Assembly: GCF_024734405.1 (NCBI RefSeq) | Contig: NZ_CP059556.1 | Coordinates: 5,456,001 to 5,520,000, forward strand | Source of the DNA: Saccharopolyspora gregorii | Lineage (GTDB): Bacteria; Actinomycetota; Actinomycetes; Mycobacteriales; Pseudonocardiaceae | Length of the DNA: 64,000 bases | Reading direction: 5' to 3' | Part shown: piece after piece, positions 26,861-35,347 of the stretch | Layout of the letters: every line of letters starts with the position of its first letter | Position numbering within the stretch: position 1 is the first letter of the stretch | The notes under the pieces: model-generated | What the model was told of the DNA's origin: nothing | What the model saw: only the letters and a program-made list of their open reading frames with translations | Database searches by the model: none | Position numbers and translations under genes: made by a program

Positions 26861-26929
26861 GACGCGCGAAGCGCGAGCCCCACCCACCGCAAAGCGCGAA
26901 GCGCGAGCCCCCCCCCCCCCCCCCCCCCC
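26861..26929. repeat. Two GCGC-GAA-GCGC hairpin repeats followed by a run of 22 C
   Basis: Two units with core GCGCGAAGCGCGAGCC (26864-26879, 26894-26909) are separated by CCACCCACCGCAAA, and the second runs into 22 consecutive C (26908-26929). The unit has the same length, GAA loop and GAGCC flank as the GGCC repeats at 20345-20576, but with different arms. The C-run is prone to slippage and to assembly error. Confidence 0.85.
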
Positions 26930-26995
26930 ACACAAAACACAAACCCCACCCACCACGACCAACCGCACCAACCGCACCAACCCACCCGACCCCAC

Positions 26996-27036
26996 CACCG
27001 CACCGTGGGGGCCTACGGGGGCTCGGCCCCCGTACA
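26996..27036. repeat. Conserved G/C hairpin element, copy B
   Basis: Second copy of the element at 20641-20681: TACGGGGGC-TCG-GCCCCCGTA at 27014-27034 preceded by CCGCACCGTGGGGGCC. It lies downstream of the first initiator tRNA gene. Confidence 0.85.
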
Positions 27037-27050
27037 AAACGAGGACAAAC

Positions 27051-27085
27051 GGAAAGAGGCCCCCTCTCGCCAGAGAGGGGGCCTC
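27051..27085 (-). terminator. Intrinsic terminator of tRNA-fMet copy 1
   Basis: GAGGCCCCCTCTC-GCCA-GAGAGGGGGCCTC (27056-27085) is a perfect 13-bp stem with a tetraloop, followed on the minus strand by TTTCCGTTTG. It lies 14 bases past the tRNA 3' end. Confidence 0.85.
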
Positions 27086-27099
27086 GAACACACCACGAG

Positions 27100-27173
27100 T
27101 AGCGGGGACAGGATTCGAACCTGCGACCTCTGGGTTATGAGCCCAGCGAGCTACCGAGCTGCTCCACCCCGCG
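27100..27173 (-). tRNA. Initiator tRNA-fMet (CAT), copy 1
   Basis: The 74-nt gene starts CGCGGGGTGGAGCAGCTCGG, has anticodon CAT in CTGGG-CTCATAA-CCCAG and ends CCCCGCTA. Initiator hallmarks are the unpaired C1/U72 and the three G:C pairs at the base of the anticodon stem. CCA is not encoded. Identical to the copy at 27556-27629. Confidence 0.96.
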
Positions 27174-27304
27174 CCAAGCACGACCATCAACTTCAGCCCG
27201 TGCCGTATTTCCTTGTGAACAGAACTCTACACCCCCCCGAAACCACCCCCGAACCCACCCCCCACAAACCACCCCCACCAGCCAAAACCCACCCACCCCC
27301 ACCG

Positions 27305-27385
27305 CGACGCGCGAAGCGCGAGCCCCACCCACCGCAAAGCGCGAAGCGCAAGCCCCCACCCACCGCAAAGCGCGAAGCGCGAGCC
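27305..27385. repeat. Three GCGC-GAA-GCGC hairpin repeats
   Basis: Three 26-30-bp units with core GCGCGAAGCGCGAGCC, the middle one with AAGCC, occupy the space between the two initiator tRNA genes. They match the units at 26861-26909, spacers included. Confidence 0.88.
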
Positions 27386-27451
27386 CCACGAAACACAAAC
27401 CCCACCCACCACACCAACCACGATCAACCGCACCAACCCACCCGACCCCAC

Positions 27452-27492
27452 CACCGCACCGTGGGGGCCTACGGGGGCTCGGCCCCCGTACA
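27452..27492. repeat. Conserved G/C hairpin element, copy C
   Basis: Third copy of the element (hairpin at 27470-27490), again downstream of an initiator tRNA and its terminator, identical over the hairpin to copies A and B. Confidence 0.85.
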
Positions 27493-27506
27493 AAACGAGG
27501 ACAAAC

Positions 27507-27541
27507 GGAAAGAGGCCCCCTCTCGCCAGAGAGGGGGCCTC
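27507..27541 (-). terminator. Intrinsic terminator of tRNA-fMet copy 2
   Basis: Exact copy, 456 bp away, of the terminator at 27051-27085 (stem 27512-27541), followed on the minus strand by TTTCCGTTTG. Confidence 0.85.
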
Positions 27542-27555
27542 GAACACACCACGAG

Positions 27556-27629
27556 TAGCGGGGACAGGATTCGAACCTGCGACCTCTGGGTTATGAGCCC
27601 AGCGAGCTACCGAGCTGCTCCACCCCGCG
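27556..27629 (-). tRNA. Initiator tRNA-fMet (CAT), copy 2
   Basis: Same 74-nt sequence as copy 1, with CAT anticodon, C1/U72 mismatch and three anticodon-stem G:C pairs. The upstream 60 bp are conserved between copies with about three differences (27174-27233 against 27630-27689), so both probably keep their own promoter. Confidence 0.96.
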
Positions 27630-27745
27630 CCAAGCACGACCTTCAACTTCAGCCCGTGCCGTATTTCCTTATGAAGAGAACTCTACTGGAGGGGTCCGGC
27701 ACCGCCGCAGGCGGGGTCCCTTGAGGACGTTTCCGCTGGTGGCGG

Positions 27746-27775
27746 CGCGGGCCGGCCGCGTCGGGCCGGCCCGCG
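27746..27775 (-). terminator. Hairpin downstream of the UPF0182 gene
   Basis: CGCGGGCCGGCC (27746-27757) pairs with GGCCGGCCCGCG (27764-27775) around a six-base loop, five bases past the stop of the minus-strand gene. Confidence 0.7.
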
Positions 27776-27780
27776 GCCGA

Positions 27781-30678
27781 TCAGCCGCCGTTGCCTTGGA
27801 GTTGTTCGAAGCGTCCGACGGCGCCTTCGAGCCGCTGGAGCGCCCCGCCGAGGTTGCCGAGGTCGCCGGACTGCTGCGCGGTCCGCACTTGTTCGAGCGC
27901 GCTCTGGATGTCGTTGACGGCGCTGCGGAGTTCGGGCGTCGGCTGCTGCCCCGGGGCTTGGGGCTGCCCGCCGGGCTTCTGCTCCGGCGGTTTCTGGGCC
28001 TGGCCGTCGCCGGTGGCGTCGCCCGCGCCCGCGCCGAAGACCTGTTCGAGTGCCTTGGGGAGGGTTTCGGCGAAGCCGACGTTGCCGCCGAAGGAGACGA
28101 GCACGCGGGCGAGCTGCGGGTAGGAGTCCTGCTCGTTGCGCTGGATGTAGATCGGTTCGACGTAGAGCAGTCCGCCCTTGACGGGCAGGGTCAGCAGGTT
28201 GCCGAAGATCGCGTTGACGTTGGGGTTGTTGAACAGGGTCCGGTTCTCGGTGACCTCGGGGGTGGACTCCATCTGGTTCTGCACCTGGTTGGGCCCGGGG
28301 GTCTGGGTGTTGGTGGGCAGGCGCAGGACGGTCAGCTTGCCGTAGTCGCGGGGGTCGGAGGACGCGGAGACCCAGGCGGCGAGGTTCTGCCGCCGCAGCG
28401 CGGTGAGGGCGCTGGTGAGCTGGAAGGTGGGCTGCTGCTGTCCTTCGACCTGGGCGAGCACGTAGTACGGCGGCTGCTGGTTGCCTTCGTCGGCGGCGCC
28501 GCCCTGGCCTCCGCTGGTGGGGTCCGGGGGCACTTCCCAGAAGGTCTGCGTGGAGTAGAAGTCGGACGGGTCGTCGACGTGGTACTCGGTGAGCAGGGAG
28601 CGCTGCACCTTGAACAGGTCTTCGGGGTAGCGGAAGTGGTCGCGCAGCTGCGGGCTGATCTCGGAGCTGGGCTTGACGACGCCGGGGAACACGCCTTCCC
28701 ACGCCTTGAGGACGGGGTCGGGCTTGGTGTCGTCGGTTTCGTAGAGCTCGACGTTGCCGTCGTAGGCGTCGACGGTGGCCTTCACCGAGTTGCGGATGTA
28801 GTTGATCTGCTGGTTGGGCTGCCGCTGGACGCCGGGGAGGGTGTCGTTGGTGGCTTCGCCGAGTTCGGTGAGCTCGGAGTACGGGTAGTTGTTGAGCGTG
28901 GTGTAGCCGTCGACGATCCACTTGATGCGGCCGTCGACGACGGCGGGGTACGGGTCGCCGTCGACCTTGAGCCAGGGCGCGACCTTCTGCACGCGGTCGC
29001 GCGGGTTCCGCTCGTAGATGATCTTCGAGTTCTCGCCGATGGCCTGGTTGAACAGGATGTTGCGCTCGGTGTAGTGCGCGGCGAACACGAGCCGGTTGAA
29101 CCAGTTGCCGAGGGGCACGCCGCCCTGGCCGGTGTAGGTGTAGGCGCTGCTGTCGGTGTCGTACTCGCGGGGCGCCTCACCGGGGTCGCCGCCGACGATC
29201 GCGTAGGTCGAGGCGAGCTCGCCGAAGTAGGACCGCGGCTGGTCGACGGGGATCTCGCCGCGACCGTCGTTGGCGACGTCGCTGACGGAGAACACCGGGT
29301 AGCCGCCCTGGGTGCGGCCTTCTTCGAGCGTGGAGTCGACGCGGTCCGCGGGCGCGCTGACGAACCCGTTGCCGTGGGTGTAGACCATGTGCTGGTTGAT
29401 CCACGACTGCTGGTTCGCGGCCAGCCCGGCGGTGTTGATCTCGCGGAGGGCGACGAGGTAGTCCTGCAGCTCACCCTTGGCGTCCCGGTACCGGTCGACG
29501 TCGAGCTTGTCGGGGAAGCCGTAGAAGTTGTACTGCTGGGTGAGCTGGGTGAATGTGTCGGACAGGACGCTGGGGTCGAGCAGCCGGATGTTCGGGATGG
29601 TGCCCGCGTCGTCGGCGACCTGTTCGGGCCGGAGGTTGGTGACGCCCGGGTAGTCGTGCACCTCGACCTTGTCCTCGCCGATGTCGAAGGCCTGCCTGGT
29701 GGCGGCGATGTTGCGGCGGATGGATTCGGCTTCGCGCTGGTTGGCGTTGGGGCGCACGGAGAACTGCTCCAGCAGCGCCGGCCCGACCGCGCCGACGAGC
29801 ACGCTGGAGAGCACCAGCAGCACGGTGGCGAGCGCGGGGATCCGCAGGTCGCGCAAGAACACGGCGGCGAAGAACGCGAGGGCGCAGAACACCGCGATGC
29901 ACAGCAGGATCAGCTTCGCGGGCATGACGGCGTTCAGGTCGGTGTAGGTGGCACCGGTGAACAGCGAGTTCCGCTGGGACAGCAGCAGGTCGTACCGGTC
30001 GAAGAAGTAGTCGACCGCCTTGAGCAGCACGAACAGCCCGGCGAGCACGGCCAGCTGCACGCGGGTGGGCGCGGACAGCTGCCCGGCGCGGCCGGCGAGC
30101 CGCACGCCGCCGAAGATGTAGTGCGTGACGAGCGCGCCGATGAAGGCGACGGTGATCGCGACGAACGCCCAGGACAGCAGCCAGCGGTAGAACGGCAGCT
30201 GGAAGGTGTAGAAGCTGATGTCGTGGCCGAACTCCGGGTCGGTCTGCCCGAACGGCACGCTGTGCAGGAACAGCTGGAGGGTCTGCCAGTCGGCCTGCGC
30301 GGCGAGGCCGCCGAGCACGGCGACCGCGGCGGGGATGCCGAGCGCGAACGCGGCGGGCCGGGCGCTGATCAGGGTGCGGTACCGGGCGAGCGGGTCGTCG
30401 GGTCCGCTGATCGGCACGAACACCGGCCGGGTGCGGTAGGCGATCCACAGGTTCAGCAGCAGCACGGCGCCGAGGAACAGCGCGGCTCCGACGCCGAGGC
30501 CGATCCGGGTGAGCAGCTGGGTGGTGAAGACCCCCCGGTAGCCGACTTCCCCGTACCAGAGCCAGTCGACGTAGGCGCCGACCAAGCTGGACCAGATGAT
30601 CAGGCCGGCGAGCACGACCACGCCGATGATCAGCAGGATCCGGCTCCGCCGGGACAGTTTCGGCATTACAGGCCGCAT
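27781..30678 (-). CDS. UPF0182-family large membrane protein
   Basis: The 965-residue protein matches UPF0182 (Rv3193c-like): seven hydrophobic helices in residues 8-310, then a large extracytoplasmic domain with YNFYGFPDKLDVDRY, INQHMVYTHGNGFV, RSYFGELASTYAIVGG and VFAAHYTERNILFN. The C-terminal tail is Gln/Pro-rich (QKPPEQKPGGQPQAPGQQP) and ends in a coiled region. The function is not established in any organism. The start is uncertain: ATG 30678 is used, with ATG 30666 and GTG 30693 as alternatives. It is divergent from the gene at 30898, as in mycobacteria. Confidence 0.93.
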   Translation of the reverse strand: MRPVMPKLSRRSRILLIIGVVVLAGLIIWSSLVGAYVDWLWYGEVGYRGVFTTQLLTRIGLGVGAALFLGAVLLLNLWIAYRTRPVFVPISGPDDPLARYRTLISARPAAFALGIPAAVAVLGGLAAQADWQTLQLFLHSVPFGQTDPEFGHDISFYTFQLPFYRWLLSWAFVAITVAFIGALVTHYIFGGVRLAGRAGQLSAPTRVQLAVLAGLFVLLKAVDYFFDRYDLLLSQRNSLFTGATYTDLNAVMPAKLILLCIAVFCALAFFAAVFLRDLRIPALATVLLVLSSVLVGAVGPALLEQFSVRPNANQREAESIRRNIAATRQAFDIGEDKVEVHDYPGVTNLRPEQVADDAGTIPNIRLLDPSVLSDTFTQLTQQYNFYGFPDKLDVDRYRDAKGELQDYLVALREINTAGLAANQQSWINQHMVYTHGNGFVSAPADRVDSTLEEGRTQGGYPVFSVSDVANDGRGEIPVDQPRSYFGELASTYAIVGGDPGEAPREYDTDSSAYTYTGQGGVPLGNWFNRLVFAAHYTERNILFNQAIGENSKIIYERNPRDRVQKVAPWLKVDGDPYPAVVDGRIKWIVDGYTTLNNYPYSELTELGEATNDTLPGVQRQPNQQINYIRNSVKATVDAYDGNVELYETDDTKPDPVLKAWEGVFPGVVKPSSEISPQLRDHFRYPEDLFKVQRSLLTEYHVDDPSDFYSTQTFWEVPPDPTSGGQGGAADEGNQQPPYYVLAQVEGQQQPTFQLTSALTALRRQNLAAWVSASSDPRDYGKLTVLRLPTNTQTPGPNQVQNQMESTPEVTENRTLFNNPNVNAIFGNLLTLPVKGGLLYVEPIYIQRNEQDSYPQLARVLVSFGGNVGFAETLPKALEQVFGAGAGDATGDGQAQKPPEQKPGGQPQAPGQQPTPELRSAVNDIQSALEQVRTAQQSGDLGNLGGALQRLEGAVGRFEQLQGNGG

Positions 30679-30897
30679 GGCCACAGCGCACACTCCAGGC
30701 GACGATCGACGGGCCGGGGACGACTCCCCTCGCGATGTTCAACTCTACGATGCCGCCGAGGGTTCCCCCGATCGCACTCGAATTCCGGCGAATCCGACAT
30801 CGCTTCTCCTGGTCATGGCGGGTCCGCCCGGTCGCGGCGGGTCCGGGCGGCGGGGTGCGCCGGTCGGGCGCGGGACGGCCGGGTGCGGGGTGCGACG

Positions 30898-31437
30898 ATG
30901 TGCGGCATGTCAGCCGCTCATGGTGATGACCTCGCCGCCGCCCTTCCCGGCGCGGCCCGCGAGGTCGAGGAGTTCGTGGCCGCAGCGGGCTGGGACCAGC
31001 CCACCCAGATCTTCGCGCTGGTGCCGACCGAGCAGTTGCTGGCCGCCCAGCCGTCGCTGGCCGCCGAGCTGGACGCCGAGTCGGTGCTGACCCCGATCGC
31101 GCAGGAGTCGCTGCCCGCGGAGGACCTGGCGGAGGCGCTGGCCCGCATCGAGTGGCCCGACCAGGTCGTCGGGTGCGCGCTGGTGCAGGAGATCGTGGTG
31201 CTGCCGCCGGAGGCGGAGGCCGGGCTGCCCACCGACGACGACGAGGAGGCCCGCCGCGCGGCGGCGGAGCACCCGGACCGGCAGGAGGCGCGGCTGGTGG
31301 CCGCGGTGCTGCGGGTCGGGAACGAGACCTGCGTGCTGCGGCTGCGGGAGAGCGGCGGCGACGGCGAGCTGGTGCAGGACCCGTCGCTGGCGCCGAACCT
31401 GCTGCGCGCGCTGCACGAGACCTTCGCGACGGCTTAG
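30898..31437 (+). CDS. PPA1309-family conserved actinobacterial protein
   Basis: The 179-residue acidic, soluble protein contains VEEFVAAAGWDQPTQIFALV and IEWPDQVVGCALVQEIVVLP, characteristic of the PPA1309 family found next to UPF0182 and PDZ-protease genes in actinobacteria. No catalytic motif is visible and the function is unknown. ATG 30907 is an alternative start; GGGGTG lies upstream of 30898. Confidence 0.85.
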   Translation: MCGMSAAHGDDLAAALPGAAREVEEFVAAAGWDQPTQIFALVPTEQLLAAQPSLAAELDAESVLTPIAQESLPAEDLAEALARIEWPDQVVGCALVQEIVVLPPEAEAGLPTDDDEEARRAAAEHPDRQEARLVAAVLRVGNETCVLRLRESGGDGELVQDPSLAPNLLRALHETFATA

Positions 31438-31472
31438 CCGGCCCGCGGCGGCGGACCGGCGGCCCGACCGGA

Positions 31473-32498
31473 TCAGCAGCTGGGCGGGGCGCCGCCGTCG
31501 CGCAGGGTGTCGAGCGCCTTCGTCGCCTCGTCGAGGGTGCCGACGCGCACCAGCTGCAGCCCCTCCGGCGCGTGCGACTTCGCTTCGGAGCAGTTCCCGG
31601 CCGGCACCAGGAACGTGGTGGCCCCGGCCTCCCGCGCCATGGTCATCTTGAACGGGATGCCGCCGATCGGGCCGACGTTGCCGACCGCGTCGATCTCCCC
31701 GGTGCCCGCGACGAACTTCCCGCCGTTGAGCTCGCCGGGCGTCAGCTTGTCCACGATCGCCAGCGAGAACATCAGCCCGGCCGAGGGCCCGCCGACGTCG
31801 GCGAGGCTGATCTTGATGTCGAACGGCACGTCCGGGCGCCCCACCGCGCCCACGCCGAGGAAGCCCTGCGGGCGGCCGTCGGAACTCGTGCCCAGCACGA
31901 CCGGCACCGTGCGCTCGGGTTCGTCGCCGTGGCGGAACGTCAGCCGGACCTGCTCGCCGGGCTTGCTGGCGGCGACCGCGGCCTGCAGCGCGGGCGGATC
32001 GGTGATCGGCTTGCCGTCGACCGCGATCAGCTGGTCGCCGGGTTCGAGCACCGCGTCGGCGGGGCTGCCGGTGACGACCGTGCCCGCCAGCACCTTCGTC
32101 GGGTAGCCCAGGTGGTGCAGCGCCGCGGTCTCCGCGTCGGTCTGCGAGTCGTTGAACGCCTGGGTGTTCTCCTGCTCGATCTGCTGCTCGGTCTTCTCCG
32201 GCGGGTAGTACACCTCGCGCGGCGCGAGCGCGTACCGGCCGCTGACCCACAGCCCCAGCGCCCCCAGCATCGACAGGTGGTCGGTCACCGACACCGTGGT
32301 CATGTTCAGGTGCCCGGCGGTCGGGTAGGTCCGCTGGCCGTCGATCCGGATGACCGGCGTGCCCGCCTCTTCGCCCAGCGTGTTGTAGGTCGGTCCCGGA
32401 CCGAGCGCCACGAACGGCACCGGGGCGAACGCCCCGAGCAGCCCGAAAGCGGCCACCAGGATGACGCTGGTCAATAACGTCCAGGTTCGACGGCTCAC
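31473..32498 (-). CDS. Membrane-anchored PDZ/Lon-like serine protease (YlbL family)
   Basis: The 341-residue protein has one N-terminal TM helix (about 8-30), a PDZ domain (about 120-200, GSPADAVLEPGDQLIAVDGK) and a C-terminal Lon S16-type domain. The Ser-Lys dyad is in GGPSAGLMFSLAIVD (Ser) and GGIPFKMTMA (Lys). No ATPase domain is present, so it is an ATP-independent Lon-like protease facing outside the cell. It corresponds to Rv3194c of M. tuberculosis. GTG start at 32498; no strong ribosome binding site. Confidence 0.93.
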   Translation of the reverse strand: MSRRTWTLLTSVILVAAFGLLGAFAPVPFVALGPGPTYNTLGEEAGTPVIRIDGQRTYPTAGHLNMTTVSVTDHLSMLGALGLWVSGRYALAPREVYYPPEKTEQQIEQENTQAFNDSQTDAETAALHHLGYPTKVLAGTVVTGSPADAVLEPGDQLIAVDGKPITDPPALQAAVAASKPGEQVRLTFRHGDEPERTVPVVLGTSSDGRPQGFLGVGAVGRPDVPFDIKISLADVGGPSAGLMFSLAIVDKLTPGELNGGKFVAGTGEIDAVGNVGPIGGIPFKMTMAREAGATTFLVPAGNCSEAKSHAPEGLQLVRVGTLDEATKALDTLRDGGAPPSC

Positions 32499-32637
32499 GA
32501 GGCGACAGGGTACGTGGCCGCCTCCGGCGCGATCTCCGGGCGGGTGATCGCGGAACCGAGCCGCACGCTGCGACATCGGCCCCCGCGGGTCGCCGAGCGA
32601 CTTATCCGGTTCGACGCGATCCGCGTACGGTGGAGGC

Positions 32638-34155
32638 ATGAATGACATGCCGTTCGGGTTCAGCCCGCAGGATCCCGACGACGACCGCGACAAGGGGGAG
32701 TCGTCGGAAGGGCGCTCCGGTGGCGCCGGTGACTCCGGTCAGAACCCCGGTCCGGGGTTCGGCTTCGGCGGCGGCGCGCTGCCGGGTGGCGGCATGGGCG
32801 GCATGCCCGGCGGGATGAACTTCGACATGGGCCAGCTGGGACAGATGTTCTCCCAGCTGGGGCAGGTGCTGAGCCACTCGGGCGGCGGCGGTTCCGGGCC
32901 GGTCAACTACGACCTGGCCAAGCAGCTCGCGGTGCAGCAGCTGCACTCGAACGAGCGCACCGAGCGGCCCAGCCAGCAGGAGGTGAAGGGCGCGCAGGAC
33001 GCGGTCCACCTCGCGGAGCTGTGGCTCGACCCGACGACGGCGCTGCCCGCGGGCGCGCGCACCACGAAGGTCTGGTCGTCGGTGGACTGGGTGGAGCAGA
33101 CCCTGCCGACCTGGCAGCGGTTGTGCGACCCGGTGGCGCAGCGGATGTCCACCGCCTGGATGGAGGCGCTGCCCGCGGAGGCCAAGCAGGCCGCCGGGCC
33201 GCTGCTGTCCATGCTCGGCCAGATGGGCGGGCTGGGCTTCGGCTCGCAGCTCGGCAACAGCCTCGCGCAGCTCGGCGCCGAAGTGCTGACCTCCTCCGAC
33301 GTGGGCCTGCCGCTGGCGCCGGAGGGCACCGCGGCGCTGCTGCCCGCGAACGTGGCCCGGTTCGCCGAGGGCGTGGACCGGCCGCTGGACGAGGTGACCT
33401 TGTTCCTCGCCGCGCGGGAGGCGGCGCACCACCGCCTGTTCAGCCACGTGCCGTGGCTGCGGCAACGGCTGCTGGCGACCGTGGAGGAGTTCGCGCGCGG
33501 CATCCAGGTCGACACCTCCTCGCTGGAGGACCTGGCGAGCAAGATCGACCCGACGGACCCGAGCTCGATGCAGGAGCTGATGGGCTCCAACCTGCTCGAA
33601 CCGAAGACCACGCCGGAGCAGGAAGCCGCGCTGACCAGGCTGGAGACGCTGCTCGCCCTGGTCGAGGGCTGGGTCGACGTGGTGGTCTCGGACGCCCTCG
33701 GCGAACGGCTCCCGGGTGCGAACGCGCTGAGCGAGACCATCCGCAGGCGCCGCGCCAGCGGTGGCCCCGCCGAGCAGACGTTCGCGACGTTGATCGGCCT
33801 GGAGCTGCGGCCACGCCGGTTGCGGGACGCGGCGAACCTGTGGCGGCTGATGACCGAGCGGCACGGCCTGGACAGCCGCGACCGGGTGTGGGACCACCCG
33901 GACCTGCTGCCGGACGCCGCCGACCTGGACGAGCCGCTGGACTTCGCGGACCGCTGGGGCGGTTCCTCGGACCTGGACGACCCGATCGCGGCGATCAAGC
34001 GCGCCGAGGAGGCGGAGCAGGCCGCGGCTTCCGGCGAGCAGGGCTCTGCTCCCGGCGAGCAGGGCACGACCTCCGGCGAGCAGGGCTCCGCGTCCGGCGA
34101 GCAGAACCCGAAGAAGTCCGACGACGAGGACGAGTCCGGCCCCGGCTCGAAGTGA
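32638..34155 (+). CDS. Zinc-dependent metalloprotease-like protein (zincin, DUF2342)
   Basis: The 505-residue protein matches the DUF2342/zincin family (Rv3195-like). The N-terminal 80 residues are Gly/Met-rich (GGGMGGMPGGMNFDMGQLGQ). The helical core holds the family motif FLAAREAAHHRLF in place of HExxH, followed by VDTSSLEDLASKIDP. The tail has four SGEQG-like repeats and an acidic-basic end. Whether it is an active protease is not established. It is divergent from the PDZ protease gene, as in mycobacteria. Confidence 0.9.
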   Translation: MNDMPFGFSPQDPDDDRDKGESSEGRSGGAGDSGQNPGPGFGFGGGALPGGGMGGMPGGMNFDMGQLGQMFSQLGQVLSHSGGGGSGPVNYDLAKQLAVQQLHSNERTERPSQQEVKGAQDAVHLAELWLDPTTALPAGARTTKVWSSVDWVEQTLPTWQRLCDPVAQRMSTAWMEALPAEAKQAAGPLLSMLGQMGGLGFGSQLGNSLAQLGAEVLTSSDVGLPLAPEGTAALLPANVARFAEGVDRPLDEVTLFLAAREAAHHRLFSHVPWLRQRLLATVEEFARGIQVDTSSLEDLASKIDPTDPSSMQELMGSNLLEPKTTPEQEAALTRLETLLALVEGWVDVVVSDALGERLPGANALSETIRRRRASGGPAEQTFATLIGLELRPRRLRDAANLWRLMTERHGLDSRDRVWDHPDLLPDAADLDEPLDFADRWGGSSDLDDPIAAIKRAEEAEQAAASGEQGSAPGEQGTTSGEQGSASGEQNPKKSDDEDESGPGSK

Positions 34156-34164
34156 TAAGACGCG

Positions 34165-34200
34165 ACGGCGCCCCGGAGGTGTGCTCCTCGGGGGCGCCGT
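34165..34200. terminator. Bidirectional terminator-like hairpin
   Basis: ACGGCGCCCC (34165-34174) pairs with GGGGCGCCGT (34191-34200), with GGAG/CTCC continuing inside. It lies between the convergent zincin and YgjP-like genes. Confidence 0.75.
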
Positions 34201-34216
34201 TCGCGTTCGGGGCGGT

Positions 34217-34759
34217 TCAGCCCTCCGGGTCACCGTCCACGGTGAGTCCGAGGTTGGCGGCCGCGGAGAGACCTTCGAGGTAGCCGACGGCCCGTTCGGT
34301 CTTCGGGTACCGGTTGACCCACTTCCAGAAGTCGTCGCCGTGCCCGGGGACCAGCAGGTGCGCGAGCTCGTGCACCAGCACGTAGTCCAGCACCCAGCTC
34401 GGCACGTCCCGCAACCGCTCGCTGATCCGGATGTGCTTGGTGCTGGGGGTGCAGGACGCCCAGCGGGTGCGCATCGGCGGCACCCAGCGGATCGAGCGGG
34501 GTTCGGCGCGGCCGTCGAGGTACTGCTCGGACAGCTCCCGGCTGCGTTCGGCGAGGGCCGCGTCGGAGTCGCGCGCCGGGGAGCGGCGGCGCGTCTCGCT
34601 GCGCTGCAGGCGGCTGAGCATCTCCGCCACCCACTTCTTCTCCTCGGCCCTGCTCATCCGGGCCGGAAGCAGCACGACGACCTTGTCGCCGTCCCGGTAC
34701 GCGCTGACCGTCTGTCGCCGCCGTTTGCTGCGACGCACCTCGACCTGCGGTTCTGCCAC
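34217..34759 (-). CDS. YgjP-like M48-type metallopeptidase (DUF45)
   Basis: The 180-residue protein has the zinc motif HELAH in LDYVLVHELAHLLVPGHGDD, with the third ligand histidine in PGHGDDFW, preceded by RWASCTPSTKHIRISERL. This is the YgjP/DUF45 family of small soluble metallopeptidases, often near restriction or repair genes; physiological substrates are unknown. The GTG at 34759 is preferred (VAEPQVEVRRSKRRRQTV); an upstream ATG at 34798 has no supporting homology. Confidence 0.9.
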   Translation of the reverse strand: MAEPQVEVRRSKRRRQTVSAYRDGDKVVVLLPARMSRAEEKKWVAEMLSRLQRSETRRRSPARDSDAALAERSRELSEQYLDGRAEPRSIRWVPPMRTRWASCTPSTKHIRISERLRDVPSWVLDYVLVHELAHLLVPGHGDDFWKWVNRYPKTERAVGYLEGLSAAANLGLTVDGDPEG

Positions 34760-34971
34760 GAGATCTGACCTTAGCGAGTGGCACCGACGTCCGGACATCG
34801 CAGTGCGGTTTTCCACATGCCTACTGCGCGTGATCACCTAACGAATTACTCCATTCCCCCTAACATGCGATCAGCTCAATGCAGTGATATCGATACGGCC
34901 ACCTGTACGGTTCCTCCAGCGCGGTCCGGCCGGGCACGCGCCGTAGCGATCACAACACCAAGGAGGACGCC

Positions 34972-35121
34972 GTGGCCGACACCTACAACGGCTACTGCGT
35001 GAAATGCCGGGAGAAGCGCGACTTCAACGGCGAGATCACGGAGACCAACGGCCGACGGATGGCCAAGGGCACCTGCCCCGTGTGCGGGACCCGCATGACC
35101 CGGATCCTCGGCAAGGCCTGA
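34972..35121 (+). CDS. Small zinc-ribbon protein (DUF5679)
   Basis: A 49-residue protein starts at GTG 34972 with a strong AGGAGG five bases upstream. It reads VADTYNGYCVKCREKRDF then CPVCGTRMTRILGKA, two CxxC pairs that should bind one zinc ion. It matches the small DUF5679 proteins conserved in actinobacteria; function unknown. It is divergent from the YgjP-like gene, with an AT-rich promoter region at about 34790-34900, and precedes the ABC1 kinase in the same direction. Confidence 0.92.
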   Translation: MADTYNGYCVKCREKRDFNGEITETNGRRMAKGTCPVCGTRMTRILGKA

Positions 35122-35347
35122 GGACCGGTGGTGGAACCCGTGCGGCCCGGCTCGACCGGAGGCCCGCCGCACGTGGAACCGCGTCCCGCCCGCGTCGTGA
35201 CCGGCGCGTTCCGGGACGGGCCACGACCCACGCGGGGTTCGGGCACCCCACAACCGGTCGGTGAACCACTACGATGTGCTCCGGCCCCGGAATCCGATCC
35301 CCTTTCGGAGCCGGGGCGGTTCTCCTGCGCGCGGCAAAGGAGCCCTC

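Noticed and set aside
26593-27190. Gly/Val-rich minus-strand and Pro/His-rich plus-strand frames around the tRNA genes
   Set aside because: They read through tRNA genes, terminators and the C homopolymer; composition follows the repeats, not codons.
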